From positions 418,501 to 482,500 of the forward strand of contig CABZDR010000001.1 of NCBI GenBank assembly GCA_902524535.1: a stretch of DNA of 64,000 nucleotides. The letters run 5' to 3'. A model generated the notes under the pieces. The model was not told the DNA's origin and did not search any database. It saw only the letters and a list, made by a program, of their open reading frames with translations. This stretch comes from an uncultured Pelagibacteraceae bacterium. Lineage in GTDB: Bacteria; Pseudomonadota; Alphaproteobacteria; Pelagibacterales; Pelagibacteraceae. The position numbers were made by a program, and so were the translations under genes. This document shows positions 48,637 to 59,566 of the stretch, piece by piece. How positions within the stretch are numbered: the first letter of the stretch is position 1; the number at the start of each line of letters is the position of its first letter.

Positions 48637-49740
48637 ATGAAAAATTACCTTAATTTTGAATCAGAAATAAAAGATCTTGAGAATGAAATTGAAAACTTAA
48701 AAGATCCTTATCACAATAAAGAAGGTTTATCTGAGGTAGATACTGAGCAAATTAACAAAACTGAGAAAGAGTTAAATTTAAAACTTAAAGAAATTTATTC
48801 TAATCTAGATCCTTGGCAAACCACCTTGGTTGCCAGACATGAAGACAGACCAAAGTCAAAATTTTTTATAGAAAATTTATTTACAGATTTTATTTCTTTA
48901 TCCGGAGACAGATATTATGGAGAAGATAAATCTGTAATTGCTGGTTTTGCTAAATTCGATCAGAGGTCAGTTTTAGTAATCGGTCAAGAAAAAGGAGACG
49001 ATCTTGAGAGTAGAATTAATAGAAACTTTGGAATGATGCGTCCAGAGGGATATAGAAAAACAATAAGACTCATGAAATTAGCTGATAAATATGGAATTCC
49101 AATAATTTCTTTTATAGATACGCCAGGTGCTTACCCTGGAGTAGGTGCTGAGGAGCGAGGACAAGCGGAGGCTATAGCAAAATCAATTGAGTGCTGCATG
49201 AGCCTAACTGTTCCAACTTTTGCGATTATTATTGGAGAAGGTGGATCTGGTGGAGCGGTAGCTTTAGCTTCCTCAAATAAAGTAATAATGTTTGAAAATT
49301 CGATTTACTCAGTCATTTCTCCTGAGGGATGTGCAACAATATTATGGAGAGATCCAAAAAAAATGCTGGATGCTGCAAAAGCGATGAAATTGTCTGCTAA
49401 GGATTTGTTAGAATTAAATATAATTGATGAAATTATAATTGAGCCAACAGGAGGTGCTCATAGAGATAAGAATAAAATTTTAGAGAATGTAAAAAATTCA
49501 ATAAACAAAAATTTAAAGTTATTTGATAATGTAAGTGGAGAGGAAGTTTTAAATCAGAGAAAAAATAAATTTTTAAAAATTGGAAGAGACAAAGGTTTTA
49601 TTAGCAATCCTGAAGAAATAAGTGACTTAAATCAACCTACTAATAAATTTGATAAATACTTTAAATTATTTAAAAAAAACAAAGTCAAGGTTTTTTTTGG
49701 ATTAGCTTTTATAATATTGTTTTCATATATCATTTTATAA
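48637..49740 (+). CDS. accA: Acetyl-CoA carboxylase carboxyltransferase subunit alpha with C-terminal hydrophobic tail
   Basis: RNFGMMRPEGYRKTIRLMKLA, FIDTPGAYPGVGAEERGQ, SVISPEGCATILW; tail KKNKVKVFFGLAFIILFSYIIL. Confidence 0.93.
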   Translation: MKNYLNFESEIKDLENEIENLKDPYHNKEGLSEVDTEQINKTEKELNLKLKEIYSNLDPWQTTLVARHEDRPKSKFFIENLFTDFISLSGDRYYGEDKSVIAGFAKFDQRSVLVIGQEKGDDLESRINRNFGMMRPEGYRKTIRLMKLADKYGIPIISFIDTPGAYPGVGAEERGQAEAIAKSIECCMSLTVPTFAIIIGEGGSGGAVALASSNKVIMFENSIYSVISPEGCATILWRDPKKMLDAAKAMKLSAKDLLELNIIDEIIIEPTGGAHRDKNKILENVKNSINKNLKLFDNVSGEEVLNQRKNKFLKIGRDKGFISNPEEISDLNQPTNKFDKYFKLFKKNKVKVFFGLAFIILFSYIIL

Positions 49741-52299
49741 GGCTCCACAGCAGTTTTTATATTTTTTACCTGTAGCTTCACATCTTTCATTTCTTGATAT
49801 TTTTTGGCCTTTTTTAATTAAGAGTAAACATTTTGGGTTTCCAGAAATATCTTTATTTTTTTCTCTTACGATTGACTCTTTTTTTTCTACAACTTTTAAA
49901 TTTAATAAAATTGTTAGATAATCTATTTTAAGTTTATACAAAAGATTTTCAAACAATTCGAAAGCTTCTTTTTTATACTCTACCAAAGGATCTCTCTGTC
50001 CATAAGATCTTAAGCCAATAACTTGTCTAAGTTGCTCTAAATATTGAATGTGTGATTTCCAATTTAAGTCTATGGATTGTAAGAAAATTCTTTTTTCAAT
50101 TTCTTGAGCTTGTTTTTCACCTAATAATCTTATTCTTTCATTTCTTATAGATTCAAAATGTTTTTTAATCTCCTCTTTAAGATGGTCATTTGAATTATGG
50201 TTAAAAGAATTTATTTTTTCCTCATCAAAATTTTTACCAATTAAAGATTTCAATTTTTTTTCAAATTCGTTATTTTGAGGATTATTTAATTTTTTCGATT
50301 TTAATTGAATTAAATTATTAATCATCTCTTGTAAAAATTCGTCAGAAAATTCAAAAATATTAGTGGTAGTGATAATCTTTTTTCTCTGAGAAAAAACAAC
50401 GTGACGCTGATCATTAAGAACATTGTCAAATTTAATAAGTGTTTTTCGTATATCAAAGTTCCTTGCTTCTATTTTTTGCTGTGCTCGTTCAATAGCTTTA
50501 TTAATCCAAGGATGATCTATACTCTCACCATCTTTGAGCCCCAGCTTTTCTAAAACGGTATTCATAGACTCAGAGCCAAATATTCTCATTAAATCATCTT
50601 GAAGACTTACAAAAAAAATTGAACAACCTTCATCCCCTTGTCTACCAGATCTTCCTCTTGCCTGATTATCTACTCTCCTTGACTCCATTCTTTCAGTACC
50701 TATTACAAATAACCCACCTAAATCTTTAACAGTGTTTTTTTCTTCGTCTTCTTCTTTTTCATTTTTAGAAACCTCTTTTTTCCCTCCTAATTTAATGTCA
50801 ACTCCTCTCCCTGAAATACTTGTAGTAAGTATCACAGAATTTTTCTTTCCAGCATTAGCAATGATTTCAGCTTCATTTGCGTGATTTTTTGCATTTAAAA
50901 CAACATGTTTTATTTTTTCTTTTTGCAAAAGCTCAGAATAAATTTCTGATTTATTCACACTTGAAGTAAAAATAAGCAATGGCTGGCCACTTGAGTGACA
51001 CTCTTTTATTTTTTGAATAATAGCATTATTTTTTTCTTGTTCTGTTCTAAATATTTGATCATTAAAATCTTTTCTAATCATAGGATTGTTCGTAGGAATG
51101 ACAATTACAGAAAGATTGTAAATTTCAAAAAATTCTTGTGATTCTGTTACAGCAGTGCCTGTGCAACCAGATATCTTTGAATAAAGCTTAAAATAATTTT
51201 GATATGTAATTGAAGCTAAAGTTTGATTTTCTGCCTGGATTTCAATTTTTTCTTTAGCCTCTAGTGCTTGATGAAGACCATCTCCATAACGACGACCCTC
51301 TAAAATTCTACCTGTTAATTCATCAATGATTTTTAAAACACCATCCTTTACAAGGTAATCTTTTCCTTTGGTGAATAAGTGATTAGCTCTTAATGCCTGG
51401 TTTACATGATGAACTAATGTTAAGTTTTCAGGGTCGTAAAAGTTGTTATTTTTTAGAATTCCTGCTTCTGTAAAGATTTTTTCTACATTGTTAATACCAC
51501 TATTAGTAAGCATAATATTTTTATCTTTTTCATCTATTTCAAAATCCTCATTTTTTAATCTTTTAATTAATCCATCAATCGCAAGATATTGGTTCGTCTT
51601 ATCTTCAGCGGCTCCAGATATTATTAAAGGTGTTCTTGCTTCATCGATTAGGCAAGAGTCAATTTCATCAACTATTGAAAAAAAATGCTCTCTTTGAACC
51701 ATTTCATCATTTGAAAATTTCATATTATCTCTTAAGTAATCAAAACCAAGCTCACTGTTAGTCGCGTAAGTAACATCACAGTTATAATTTTTTTTCCTTT
51801 CGTAATCGTCTTGTTCATTATTAATAAAGCCTGACGAAATACCGAGAAAATTATAAATTTTTCCCATTTCTATCGAGTCTCTTTTTGCAAGATAATCATT
51901 TACAGTTACGATATGAACACCCTTTCCATACAATGAGTTAAGGTATGCTGCTAAGGTAATGGTAAGAGTTTTACCCTCACCAGTTTTCATTTCAGCAATT
52001 TTGCCTTCGTGTAAAACTATCCCACCAACAATTTGAACATCATAATGTCTTTCGCCTCTTGTTCTTTTGGAAGCTTCTCTTACTAAAGAAAAAGCCTCAG
52101 GAAGCAATTTATTGATATCTTCACCTTTGTTAAGTCTCTCTCTAAGATTGTTTGTCTTTTTAGGGAATTCCCCGTCTTCCAATTTTTCTACTTCCTTTTC
52201 AAGTGTGTTAATATCCTCAGTAATTTTTTTTAGCCTATCAAGCTCTCTTTGATTTGAGGATTTGAAGATTCCAGAAATAAATTTGAGTGGATTAATCAT
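49735..52299 (-). CDS. secA: Preprotein translocase subunit SecA
   Basis: MKTGEGKTLTITLAAYLNSL, VDEIDSCLIDEARTPLIISG, ARGRSGRQGDEG. Confidence 0.96.
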   Translation of the reverse strand: MINPLKFISGIFKSSNQRELDRLKKITEDINTLEKEVEKLEDGEFPKKTNNLRERLNKGEDINKLLPEAFSLVREASKRTRGERHYDVQIVGGIVLHEGKIAEMKTGEGKTLTITLAAYLNSLYGKGVHIVTVNDYLAKRDSIEMGKIYNFLGISSGFINNEQDDYERKKNYNCDVTYATNSELGFDYLRDNMKFSNDEMVQREHFFSIVDEIDSCLIDEARTPLIISGAAEDKTNQYLAIDGLIKRLKNEDFEIDEKDKNIMLTNSGINNVEKIFTEAGILKNNNFYDPENLTLVHHVNQALRANHLFTKGKDYLVKDGVLKIIDELTGRILEGRRYGDGLHQALEAKEKIEIQAENQTLASITYQNYFKLYSKISGCTGTAVTESQEFFEIYNLSVIVIPTNNPMIRKDFNDQIFRTEQEKNNAIIQKIKECHSSGQPLLIFTSSVNKSEIYSELLQKEKIKHVVLNAKNHANEAEIIANAGKKNSVILTTSISGRGVDIKLGGKKEVSKNEKEEDEEKNTVKDLGGLFVIGTERMESRRVDNQARGRSGRQGDEGCSIFFVSLQDDLMRIFGSESMNTVLEKLGLKDGESIDHPWINKAIERAQQKIEARNFDIRKTLIKFDNVLNDQRHVVFSQRKKIITTTNIFEFSDEFLQEMINNLIQLKSKKLNNPQNNEFEKKLKSLIGKNFDEEKINSFNHNSNDHLKEEIKKHFESIRNERIRLLGEKQAQEIEKRIFLQSIDLNWKSHIQYLEQLRQVIGLRSYGQRDPLVEYKKEAFELFENLLYKLKIDYLTILLNLKVVEKKESIVREKNKDISGNPKCLLLIKKGQKISRNERCEATGKKYKNCCGAL

Positions 52300-52364
52300 T
52301 AATTTTTGATTTATTATACTATATTTAAGAGTTATATAATTATTAAATTAATATTTTAAACACA

Positions 52365-53666
52365 ATGGGAATAAATTTTAAAAACTTTTTATCTTCTCAA
52401 CAGAATCACAGTAAGATGGGTGATTACCAGAATCTTGATCACATAGATGGCGTAGCTATATCTACAATTTCTGCAAATTTATATAATAATTCAAGAGACG
52501 ACCTAGTAATGTTCTATTTTAGAGATGGAGCGAATTTTGCATCATTATACACGCAGTCAAAAATAATATCAGAAAATATTAAGTGGAATTTGAATCAAAA
52601 AACAAAAAAAATATATTCTCTTATAATAAATACTAGAAATGCAAATACTTTTACTGGAATTAAAGGATACCAATCAATGCAAAAGATAGCAGATTTAGTT
52701 TCATTTAAATTGACTGAAAAACAAAAAAGTGACGATAACAACCCTGAAAAAATAAATTCTCGTCATATTATTTTTGGGTGCACAGGCACAATAGGTGAAA
52801 CTTTTCCATTTGAGGTTATTAAAAAAAAATTACCGAACTTACTAGATCAAATTAAATATACACAAAATAAATATATCTGGACAAAAGCAGCACTGGGTAT
52901 AATGACCACTGATACAAAACCAAAGCTAGCTATGGAAGAATGCAAAATTGGCAGCACTAAAGTTAAGATTTACGGTATTGCAAAAGGCTCTGGAATGATA
53001 AAGCCTAACATGGCTACAACTTTAGCATATATATTTACTGATGCAGACCTCTCAAATGAAATTTTGAAAAAATTACTTAAAAAAAATGTTACGAACACTT
53101 TTAACGCTATTAGTTGTGATGGTGACACAAGCACCAATGATATGATAACAATCTTTTCAACTGGTAAGGCTCATAATCAAAAAATCTTAAATTTCACTGA
53201 CAAAAAATTGAACGAATTTGATATTTCTCTTAACAAAGTTTTACTAAATTTAGCAAAAAGAATTGTTTCGGACGGAGAAGGAGCTTCTAAATTTGTAACA
53301 ATAAAAGTCAAAAATTCTAAAACAGAGGAAGATGCAAAAAAGATTGGGTTTTCAATTGCTAATTCAAAATTGGTTAAAACAGCTTTAGCAGGTGAAGACC
53401 CAAATTGGGGAAGAATAGTTATGGCCATTGGGAAGGCTGGAGTAGAATTCAATGTTCAAAAATTGTCCATAAAATTTGGAGATTTAAAAATTGTTAGTAG
53501 TGGTAAGTTGTATGAAAAATATGAGGAAAGTGTTGTAAAAGAATATATGAAAAATTATGCAATTGATATTGAGGTTGATATTGCCGCTGGAAAGAAAACA
53601 TTTACGGTTTACACCATGGATCTTACTAAAAAATATATTGAAATAAATGCTGACTACAGAAGTTAA
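52365..53666 (+). CDS. argJ: Bifunctional ornithine acetyltransferase / N-acetylglutamate synthase
   Basis: KGSGMIKPNMATTLAYIFTDA, GDTSTNDM, AGEDPNWGRIVMAIGKAG. Confidence 0.94.
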   Translation: MGINFKNFLSSQQNHSKMGDYQNLDHIDGVAISTISANLYNNSRDDLVMFYFRDGANFASLYTQSKIISENIKWNLNQKTKKIYSLIINTRNANTFTGIKGYQSMQKIADLVSFKLTEKQKSDDNNPEKINSRHIIFGCTGTIGETFPFEVIKKKLPNLLDQIKYTQNKYIWTKAALGIMTTDTKPKLAMEECKIGSTKVKIYGIAKGSGMIKPNMATTLAYIFTDADLSNEILKKLLKKNVTNTFNAISCDGDTSTNDMITIFSTGKAHNQKILNFTDKKLNEFDISLNKVLLNLAKRIVSDGEGASKFVTIKVKNSKTEEDAKKIGFSIANSKLVKTALAGEDPNWGRIVMAIGKAGVEFNVQKLSIKFGDLKIVSSGKLYEKYEESVVKEYMKNYAIDIEVDIAAGKKTFTVYTMDLTKKYIEINADYRS

Positions 53667-53706
53667 TGGATATTGAAATTTAAGTATAAATAATTAAATA
53701 AAACTC

Positions 53707-54135
53707 ATGATAAAATATCGATTAATTTGTGGTGATTGCAATTTAATTTTTGATAGTTGGTTTGCATCATCTAAAGAATTTGAAAAATTAAAAAAAAAGA
53801 GATTATTAAATTGTCACAAATGCAATTCTCTGCAGATTGAAAAATCACTGATGAAACCAAATGTGTTAAACAGAGGTAAAGTTCAAAAAGAATTTCTCTC
53901 AAAAGAAAATAATTTGATTATAAAAAAAACAGTTAAAGAATACCAAAATTTTATTAAAAAGAACTTTGATTATGTAGGAAATAATTTTGCTTATGAAGCG
54001 AGAAGCATTCATTATGATAAAAGAAAAAGAACAAAAGGTATTTTTGGAAAGGCCTCTAAGGACGATATAATAGAATTAAAAGAGGAGGGAATTGAAACTC
54101 AAACTATACCTTGGTTTGATGATAAAAATAATTAA
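53707..54135 (+). CDS. DUF1178 family protein
   Basis: MIKYRLICGDCNLIFDSWFASSKEFEKL...CHKCNSLQIEKSLMKPNV. Confidence 0.85.
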   Translation: MIKYRLICGDCNLIFDSWFASSKEFEKLKKKRLLNCHKCNSLQIEKSLMKPNVLNRGKVQKEFLSKENNLIIKKTVKEYQNFIKKNFDYVGNNFAYEARSIHYDKRKRTKGIFGKASKDDIIELKEEGIETQTIPWFDDKNN

Positions 54136-54860
54136 TTTTTAATAAATCTTCCTATATAATTTATAGATTTATCCTGACTTACTTTCCATTCATCTTTAAG
54201 TAAATTAAACTTCATACCATCTAAAGAATCTAATTTTAGATCATATTTTTCTAAAATTTTTACCAATTCATTAGGTTTTACAAATTTGTCCCACTCATGT
54301 GTCCCAATAGGAAGCCAACGCAGAATATATTCAGCTCCTATTATCGCAAAGAAATATGATTTTAAAGTTCTATTGATTGTTGCAACAAACATGATCCCGT
54401 TTTTTCTTAAAAGTTTTGAGCATGATTGCAGAAAAAAATCTATATCTTCAACGTGTTCTACTATCTCCATATTCAAAATAACATCAAATTTTACACTTGT
54501 ATTTAGTTTTTCAGGAGACGCACATTGGTATTTTATATTTAAATTATCTTTTTTTGCATGAAATTTGGCAACTTCAATATTTTTATCTGAAGCATCAATA
54601 CCCATCACATCAGCACCTAATCTACTCATAGGTTCAGACAATAAACCGCCGCCGCAGCCTATATCTAAAATTTTTACTTTTTCCAAAGGCTTTGCTTTTT
54701 CCTTTAGTTTAAATGAATTAATTATACTTTCTTTAATATATGAAATTCTTATAGGGTTAAATTTGTGTAAAGGTTTAAATTTACCATGTGGATCCCACCA
54801 TTCTTCAGCAATTTTTGAAAATTTTTCTATTTCTTTTTTATTAATTGTGTTATTTTTCAT
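54132..54860 (-). CDS. ubiG: Ubiquinone biosynthesis O-methyltransferase
   Basis: EEWWDPHGKFKPLHKFNPIR, ILDIGCGGGLLSEPMSRLGA, WDKFVKPNEL. Confidence 0.94.
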   Translation of the reverse strand: MKNNTINKKEIEKFSKIAEEWWDPHGKFKPLHKFNPIRISYIKESIINSFKLKEKAKPLEKVKILDIGCGGGLLSEPMSRLGADVMGIDASDKNIEVAKFHAKKDNLNIKYQCASPEKLNTSVKFDVILNMEIVEHVEDIDFFLQSCSKLLRKNGIMFVATINRTLKSYFFAIIGAEYILRWLPIGTHEWDKFVKPNELVKILEKYDLKLDSLDGMKFNLLKDEWKVSQDKSINYIGRFIKN

Positions 54861-54924
54861 TAGTTAGTTGACTTTATATTCAACATGTATTTATTCAATA
54901 TTTTTTAATTTAACATAATTTAGC

Positions 54925-56145
54925 ATGAAAATTGTAGTTTTAAAATTTGGAGGAACTTCAGTCGGAACAATAAAAAAGATTAAAAAAGTTGCTGAAATAA
55001 TCATTAGCTATAAAAAAAAAAAATATAATGTCATAGTTGTCTCATCTGCAATGAGTGGTGTGACAAATGAGTTGATAAAGAAATCTTTGGAAATCAGCAC
55101 TAATTTTTCAGACACTGAATATGACGTTCTGGTTTCATCTGGGGAGCAAATGTCTTGTTCTTTAATAGCAGGTAGATTGATTGATAGAGGTTATAAGTCA
55201 AGATCATGGTTATCTTGGCAAATTCCAATCATCACTAATGGTGTTCACAAGAATTCAAGAATAAATAAAGTTAATAGAAGTAAAATTTTAAAATATCTTA
55301 AAGAGGGTGGAATACCAATTGTTACAGGTTTCCAAGGTATCAATAATGACAATAGAATTACCACTATTGGACGCGGAGGTTCTGATGCCAGTGCAATTAT
55401 GATAGCTAAATTTTTTAAGGCTGAAAAGTGTATAATTTATACAGATGTTGAAGGCATATTTACAACAGATCCAAATAAACTTACTAAAGCAAAAAAAATT
55501 AGAGTAATATCTTATGAGGAAATGTTGGAAATGGCTTCCTTAGGTGCCAAAGTAATGCAACCAGTTTCAATTCAAGATGCGAGACTAAATAGAATTGATA
55601 TTGAAGTAAGATCATCTTTTGTAAAAAAGTCTGGAACAGTTATTACTAAAAGATCAAATATCATTAATAATAAAATTGTTACTGGGATTTCTACTACTCA
55701 AAATGACTCAAAGGTTTCACTTATAGGAGTAAAAGATAAGCCTGGTGTAGCAGCCTCTATTTTTAAACCATTATCAAAAAATTCAATTAATGTTGATATG
55801 GTTGTTCAAAATATTTCTGCAAATGGTAAAGAAACAGATTTGACATTTACTATTAAAACAGAAGATTTGAACAAAACAAAAAAAATATTGAAGGAAAATA
55901 GTAATATAAATTTTAGAAAATTATTACTTAAAAAAGATGTTTCTAAAATCTCCATAATTGGTGTTGGTATGATTACGACACCTGGTGTTACTTTTAGAAT
56001 GTTTCAAGCATTGGCTAATAAAAGGATCAATATCCAAGTTATCTCTACATCTGAGATAAAAATCTCAGTTCTGATAGATAATAAAGATACCAAAAAAGCA
56101 TTAATTGCTTTACATAAAGAATTTCAATTAGATGGCAGTAAATGA
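54925..56145 (+). CDS. lysC: Aspartate kinase
   Basis: [27 protein letters not shown], two ACT domains. Confidence 0.95.
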   Translation: MKIVVLKFGGTSVGTIKKIKKVAEIIISYKKKKYNVIVVSSAMSGVTNELIKKSLEISTNFSDTEYDVLVSSGEQMSCSLIAGRLIDRGYKSRSWLSWQIPIITNGVHKNSRINKVNRSKILKYLKEGGIPIVTGFQGINNDNRITTIGRGGSDASAIMIAKFFKAEKCIIYTDVEGIFTTDPNKLTKAKKIRVISYEEMLEMASLGAKVMQPVSIQDARLNRIDIEVRSSFVKKSGTVITKRSNIINNKIVTGISTTQNDSKVSLIGVKDKPGVAASIFKPLSKNSINVDMVVQNISANGKETDLTFTIKTEDLNKTKKILKENSNINFRKLLLKKDVSKISIIGVGMITTPGVTFRMFQALANKRINIQVISTSEIKISVLIDNKDTKKALIALHKEFQLDGSK

Positions 56146-57239
56146 GCATTAGACCTTTTAGAGATATTAAGAGAAAGAAAACAAAAGAAATAAATGTTGG
56201 TCAAATAAAGGTTGGAGGAAACAATCCTATATCTGTTCAATCTATGACTAATACTCTAACAACTGATGTGGACGCAACTGTAAAACAAATAAACGAAATT
56301 CAAATGGAAGGCGCTGATATAGTAAGAGTTTCGTGTCCTGATGAATTATCAACTAAAGCTCTAAAAGAAATTGTCAAAAATGTAGATATACCTATTGTTG
56401 CTGATATTCATTTTCATTATAAAAGAGCTATTGAAGCAGCTAATAATGGGGCAAGTTGTTTAAGAATCAATCCAGGAAACATAGGGAGTGTAAATAAGAT
56501 TAAAGAGGTTGTAAAAGCAGCACACGATAATAATTGCTCTATTAGAGTTGGTGTAAATGCAGGCTCTTTAGAAAAAGACATTTTAGAAAAATTTAAGGAA
56601 CCTTGTCCTGAGGCATTAGTTGAAAGTGCATTAAGAAATATTAAAATTTTGGAGAATGAAAATTTTGATAATTTAAAAATCAGCGTCAAGTCATCTGATG
56701 TCTTTTTATCAATAGAGGCATACCGTCAGCTTTCAAAGGTCACTGATTATCCTTTGCATTTAGGAATTACAGAGGCAGGGGGGTTTGTATCAGGAAGTGT
56801 AAAATCCTCAATCGGATTGGGAACATTACTTTTAGAAGGCATTGGTGATACAATTAGAATTTCTTTATCAGATGATCCAGTTAAAGAGGTAAAAATTGGA
56901 AATGAAATATTAAAATCTCTAAATTTAAGAGAAAGAGGAGTAAAAATAATTTCCTGTCCTTCATGTGCGAGACAGGGTTTTGAGGTAATAGAAACTGTAA
57001 AAATTTTGGAAAAACGCCTTTCTCACATAAAAACTCCAATCACACTATCAGTTATCGGATGTGTTGTTAACGGACCTGGAGAAGCAGCTATGACAGATGT
57101 CGGTATTACTGGCGGCAAAAAAGGAAACAACATGCTTTATTTATCGGGCGTGCAATCAGAAAAAGTTTTAACAAATGATATGATTGAAAAAGTTGTGAGT
57201 GAAGTTGAAAAGAAAGCTCTAGAATTAGAAAATAATTGA
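56142..57239 (+). CDS. ispG: 4-hydroxy-3-methylbut-2-enyl-diphosphate synthase
   Basis: [48 protein letters not shown]. Confidence 0.95.
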   Translation: MSIRPFRDIKRKKTKEINVGQIKVGGNNPISVQSMTNTLTTDVDATVKQINEIQMEGADIVRVSCPDELSTKALKEIVKNVDIPIVADIHFHYKRAIEAANNGASCLRINPGNIGSVNKIKEVVKAAHDNNCSIRVGVNAGSLEKDILEKFKEPCPEALVESALRNIKILENENFDNLKISVKSSDVFLSIEAYRQLSKVTDYPLHLGITEAGGFVSGSVKSSIGLGTLLLEGIGDTIRISLSDDPVKEVKIGNEILKSLNLRERGVKIISCPSCARQGFEVIETVKILEKRLSHIKTPITLSVIGCVVNGPGEAAMTDVGITGGKKGNNMLYLSGVQSEKVLTNDMIEKVVSEVEKKALELENN

Positions 57240-57240
57240 G

Positions 57241-58311
57241 ATGATACCACGCAAAACAATTGAGGAGTTAATAAATAAGCATTCATTATTAGAAAAAGAC
57301 TTATCTTCTATTAATATAGATAAAAAACTTTTTGCTGAAAAATCAAAAGAATATTCAGAGATCAATGAAATAATAAAAGATGCAAAAAAATATTTATCCT
57401 TTGAGAAAGATAAAATCGAATTAGAAAAAATTTTAAAAGATAAGGATACTGATAAAGAATTTTTAAAAATGGCTGAAATAGAGCTTAAAGATTTAGAAAA
57501 CCAATTTGAAAAAAATGAAAAAAAACTTAAATTATTTCTATTACCTAAAGATGAAGCAGATAAAAAAAATGCAATTATTGAAATTAGAGCAGGTACAGGA
57601 GGCTTAGAGGCAAGTTTATTTGCATCTGACCTTTTTAAAATGTATGAAAAAGTTAGTCACAAAAAAAAATGGAATATTGAATTAATTTCAATTTCTAGAA
57701 GTGAGGCAGGAGGATTAAAAGAGGTTATAGCATCAATTAAGGGTAATAACATTTATTCAACATTAAAGTATGAAAGTGGAGTTCACAGGGTTCAAAGAGT
57801 TCCAGACACTGAGACACAGGGTAGAGTTCACACCTCGGCTGCAACTGTCGCGGTTTTGCCTGAAGCAGAGGAGGTTGATTTAAAAATTAATGACTCTGAT
57901 TTGAGGATTGATGTTTTCAGAGCAGGAGGCCCAGGTGGACAATCGGTAAATACAACTGATAGTGCTGTAAGAATTACTCATTTACCATCAGGCCTATCTG
58001 TGTCTCAACAAGATGAAAAGTCTCAACATAAAAATAAAGCCAAGGGTATGAAAATTTTACGTTCAAGACTTTACGAATTAGAGAGAAATAGAATTGATCA
58101 AGAGAGATCTAAAGATAGAAAAAACAAAATTGGCACTGGTGATAGGTCTGAAAGAATTAGAACTTATAATTTCCCCCAAGGGAGAGTGACTGATCATAGA
58201 ATTAATTTAACTCTCCATAAACTTGAGGAATTTTTAGAAGGGGAAATGTTTGACGAAATGATTGAGTCTTTAACTTTACGTGCTCAAGAGGAGAGTTTAA
58301 GCAATTTATAA
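57241..58311 (+). CDS. prfA: Peptide chain release factor 1
   Basis: [64 protein letters not shown], preceded by a PxT-like anticodon loop region. Confidence 0.96.
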   Translation: MIPRKTIEELINKHSLLEKDLSSINIDKKLFAEKSKEYSEINEIIKDAKKYLSFEKDKIELEKILKDKDTDKEFLKMAEIELKDLENQFEKNEKKLKLFLLPKDEADKKNAIIEIRAGTGGLEASLFASDLFKMYEKVSHKKKWNIELISISRSEAGGLKEVIASIKGNNIYSTLKYESGVHRVQRVPDTETQGRVHTSAATVAVLPEAEEVDLKINDSDLRIDVFRAGGPGGQSVNTTDSAVRITHLPSGLSVSQQDEKSQHKNKAKGMKILRSRLYELERNRIDQERSKDRKNKIGTGDRSERIRTYNFPQGRVTDHRINLTLHKLEEFLEGEMFDEMIESLTLRAQEESLSNL

Positions 58312-58315
58312 TATT

Positions 58316-59161
58316 ATGAATATTTATAGTGCAATAAAAGAAGGATCTAAAATTTTAAAAAAAAAAAAAATCAAGTTTCCAGATCTAGATTGTGAAATTT
58401 TAATAGCTAAAGTACTTAAGAAAAAAAGAAAATATTTGATACTTAATTTACATAAACCGATTAATAAAAAGAATTTCGAAACTTATAAAGATTTAATTAA
58501 TCAACGATCTAATGGTAAACCAATAGCTTACTTAACAAAAAAAAAAGAATTTTGGAATTCTGAGTTTATAGTTGAAGAAGGGGCTCTAATACCGAGGCCT
58601 GATACAGAGGTTCTTATCGAGGCAACCATTGCATTGTTTAAAAATAAAGACTATGCTAATGTATTAGATGTGGGTGCAGGAACTGGCTGCATAATATTAT
58701 CAATTTTAAAGGAAAAACCATACTTCTATGGAAAAGGGATAGATTTAAGTAGTAAATCTATAAGTTTAAGCAAGCTTAATGCAAAGAAATTACACCTTGA
58801 AAACAGAGTAAAATTTATAAAAACAGATGTTGACAATTTTTGCCACGGAAAATATGATCTTATAATTTCTAATCCTCCATATATAAACAGTAGTAAAATT
58901 AAATATTTGGAGAAGGATGTCAAAAATTTTGAGCCAAAATTAGCTCTTGATGGTGGATTAGATGGAACATTTAAAATTTTAAAAATAATTGAGAAAGCAT
59001 TCACTCTTTTAAAAAGTAATGGAAAATTAGTTCTTGAAATAGGATACGATCAAAAAATTAAAACAATAGGTTTGTTAAAAAAAAGGGGATTTTATATAAA
59101 CAACGTAATTAAAGATTATGCAAATAATGATAGATGCGTAATAAGTACGAAAATTAATTAA
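58316..59161 (+). CDS. prmC: Release factor glutamine methyltransferase
   Basis: PRPDTEVLIEA, VLDVGAGTGCIILSIL, IISNPPYI; prfA-prmC order. Confidence 0.94.
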   Translation: MNIYSAIKEGSKILKKKKIKFPDLDCEILIAKVLKKKRKYLILNLHKPINKKNFETYKDLINQRSNGKPIAYLTKKKEFWNSEFIVEEGALIPRPDTEVLIEATIALFKNKDYANVLDVGAGTGCIILSILKEKPYFYGKGIDLSSKSISLSKLNAKKLHLENRVKFIKTDVDNFCHGKYDLIISNPPYINSSKIKYLEKDVKNFEPKLALDGGLDGTFKILKIIEKAFTLLKSNGKLVLEIGYDQKIKTIGLLKKRGFYINNVIKDYANNDRCVISTKIN

Positions 59162-59167
59162 ATTTAT

Positions 59168-59560
59168 ATGGTAACTTTTAGAAATAACAATAGAAGAAAT
59201 AATTTTAGAAGAAGCGACAGAAACTTTAAGAGCAATGTTGGAGATAAGAATAAGTTTGGTTCAAATTTTTCAAATAGTGATAACTTTCAAAGAAAGTCTA
59301 GCGGAAGAAATAACCTCAATGCGTCTAAATTGCATGATAAGTATAATAATTTAGCAAGGGAAGCACTATCTACAGGTGATAAAATTTTGTCAGAAAATTA
59401 CTTTCAACATGCTGATCACTTTAAAAGAATTCTCAATGATCAAGAGGAAATAAAAAAAGCAAGATCTAATAACCTAGCTGACACAGTTGAAAAAAAAATA
59501 GAGCTCACAGATAGTTTAGAAAAAAATGATAAAACTTTAGCTGATAAAAGCTTATCATAA
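59168..59560 (+). CDS. DUF4167-type protein
   Basis: Arg/Asn-rich N-terminus, KLHDKYNNLAREALSTGDKILSENYFQHADHFKRIL; after prmC. Confidence 0.85.
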   Translation: MVTFRNNNRRNNFRRSDRNFKSNVGDKNKFGSNFSNSDNFQRKSSGRNNLNASKLHDKYNNLAREALSTGDKILSENYFQHADHFKRILNDQEEIKKARSNNLADTVEKKIELTDSLEKNDKTLADKSLS

Positions 59561-59566
59561 ATATTA

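Noticed and set aside
57241-58311. Programmed frameshift in the release factor gene
   Set aside because: This is prfA (RF1), not prfB, and the frame is intact.
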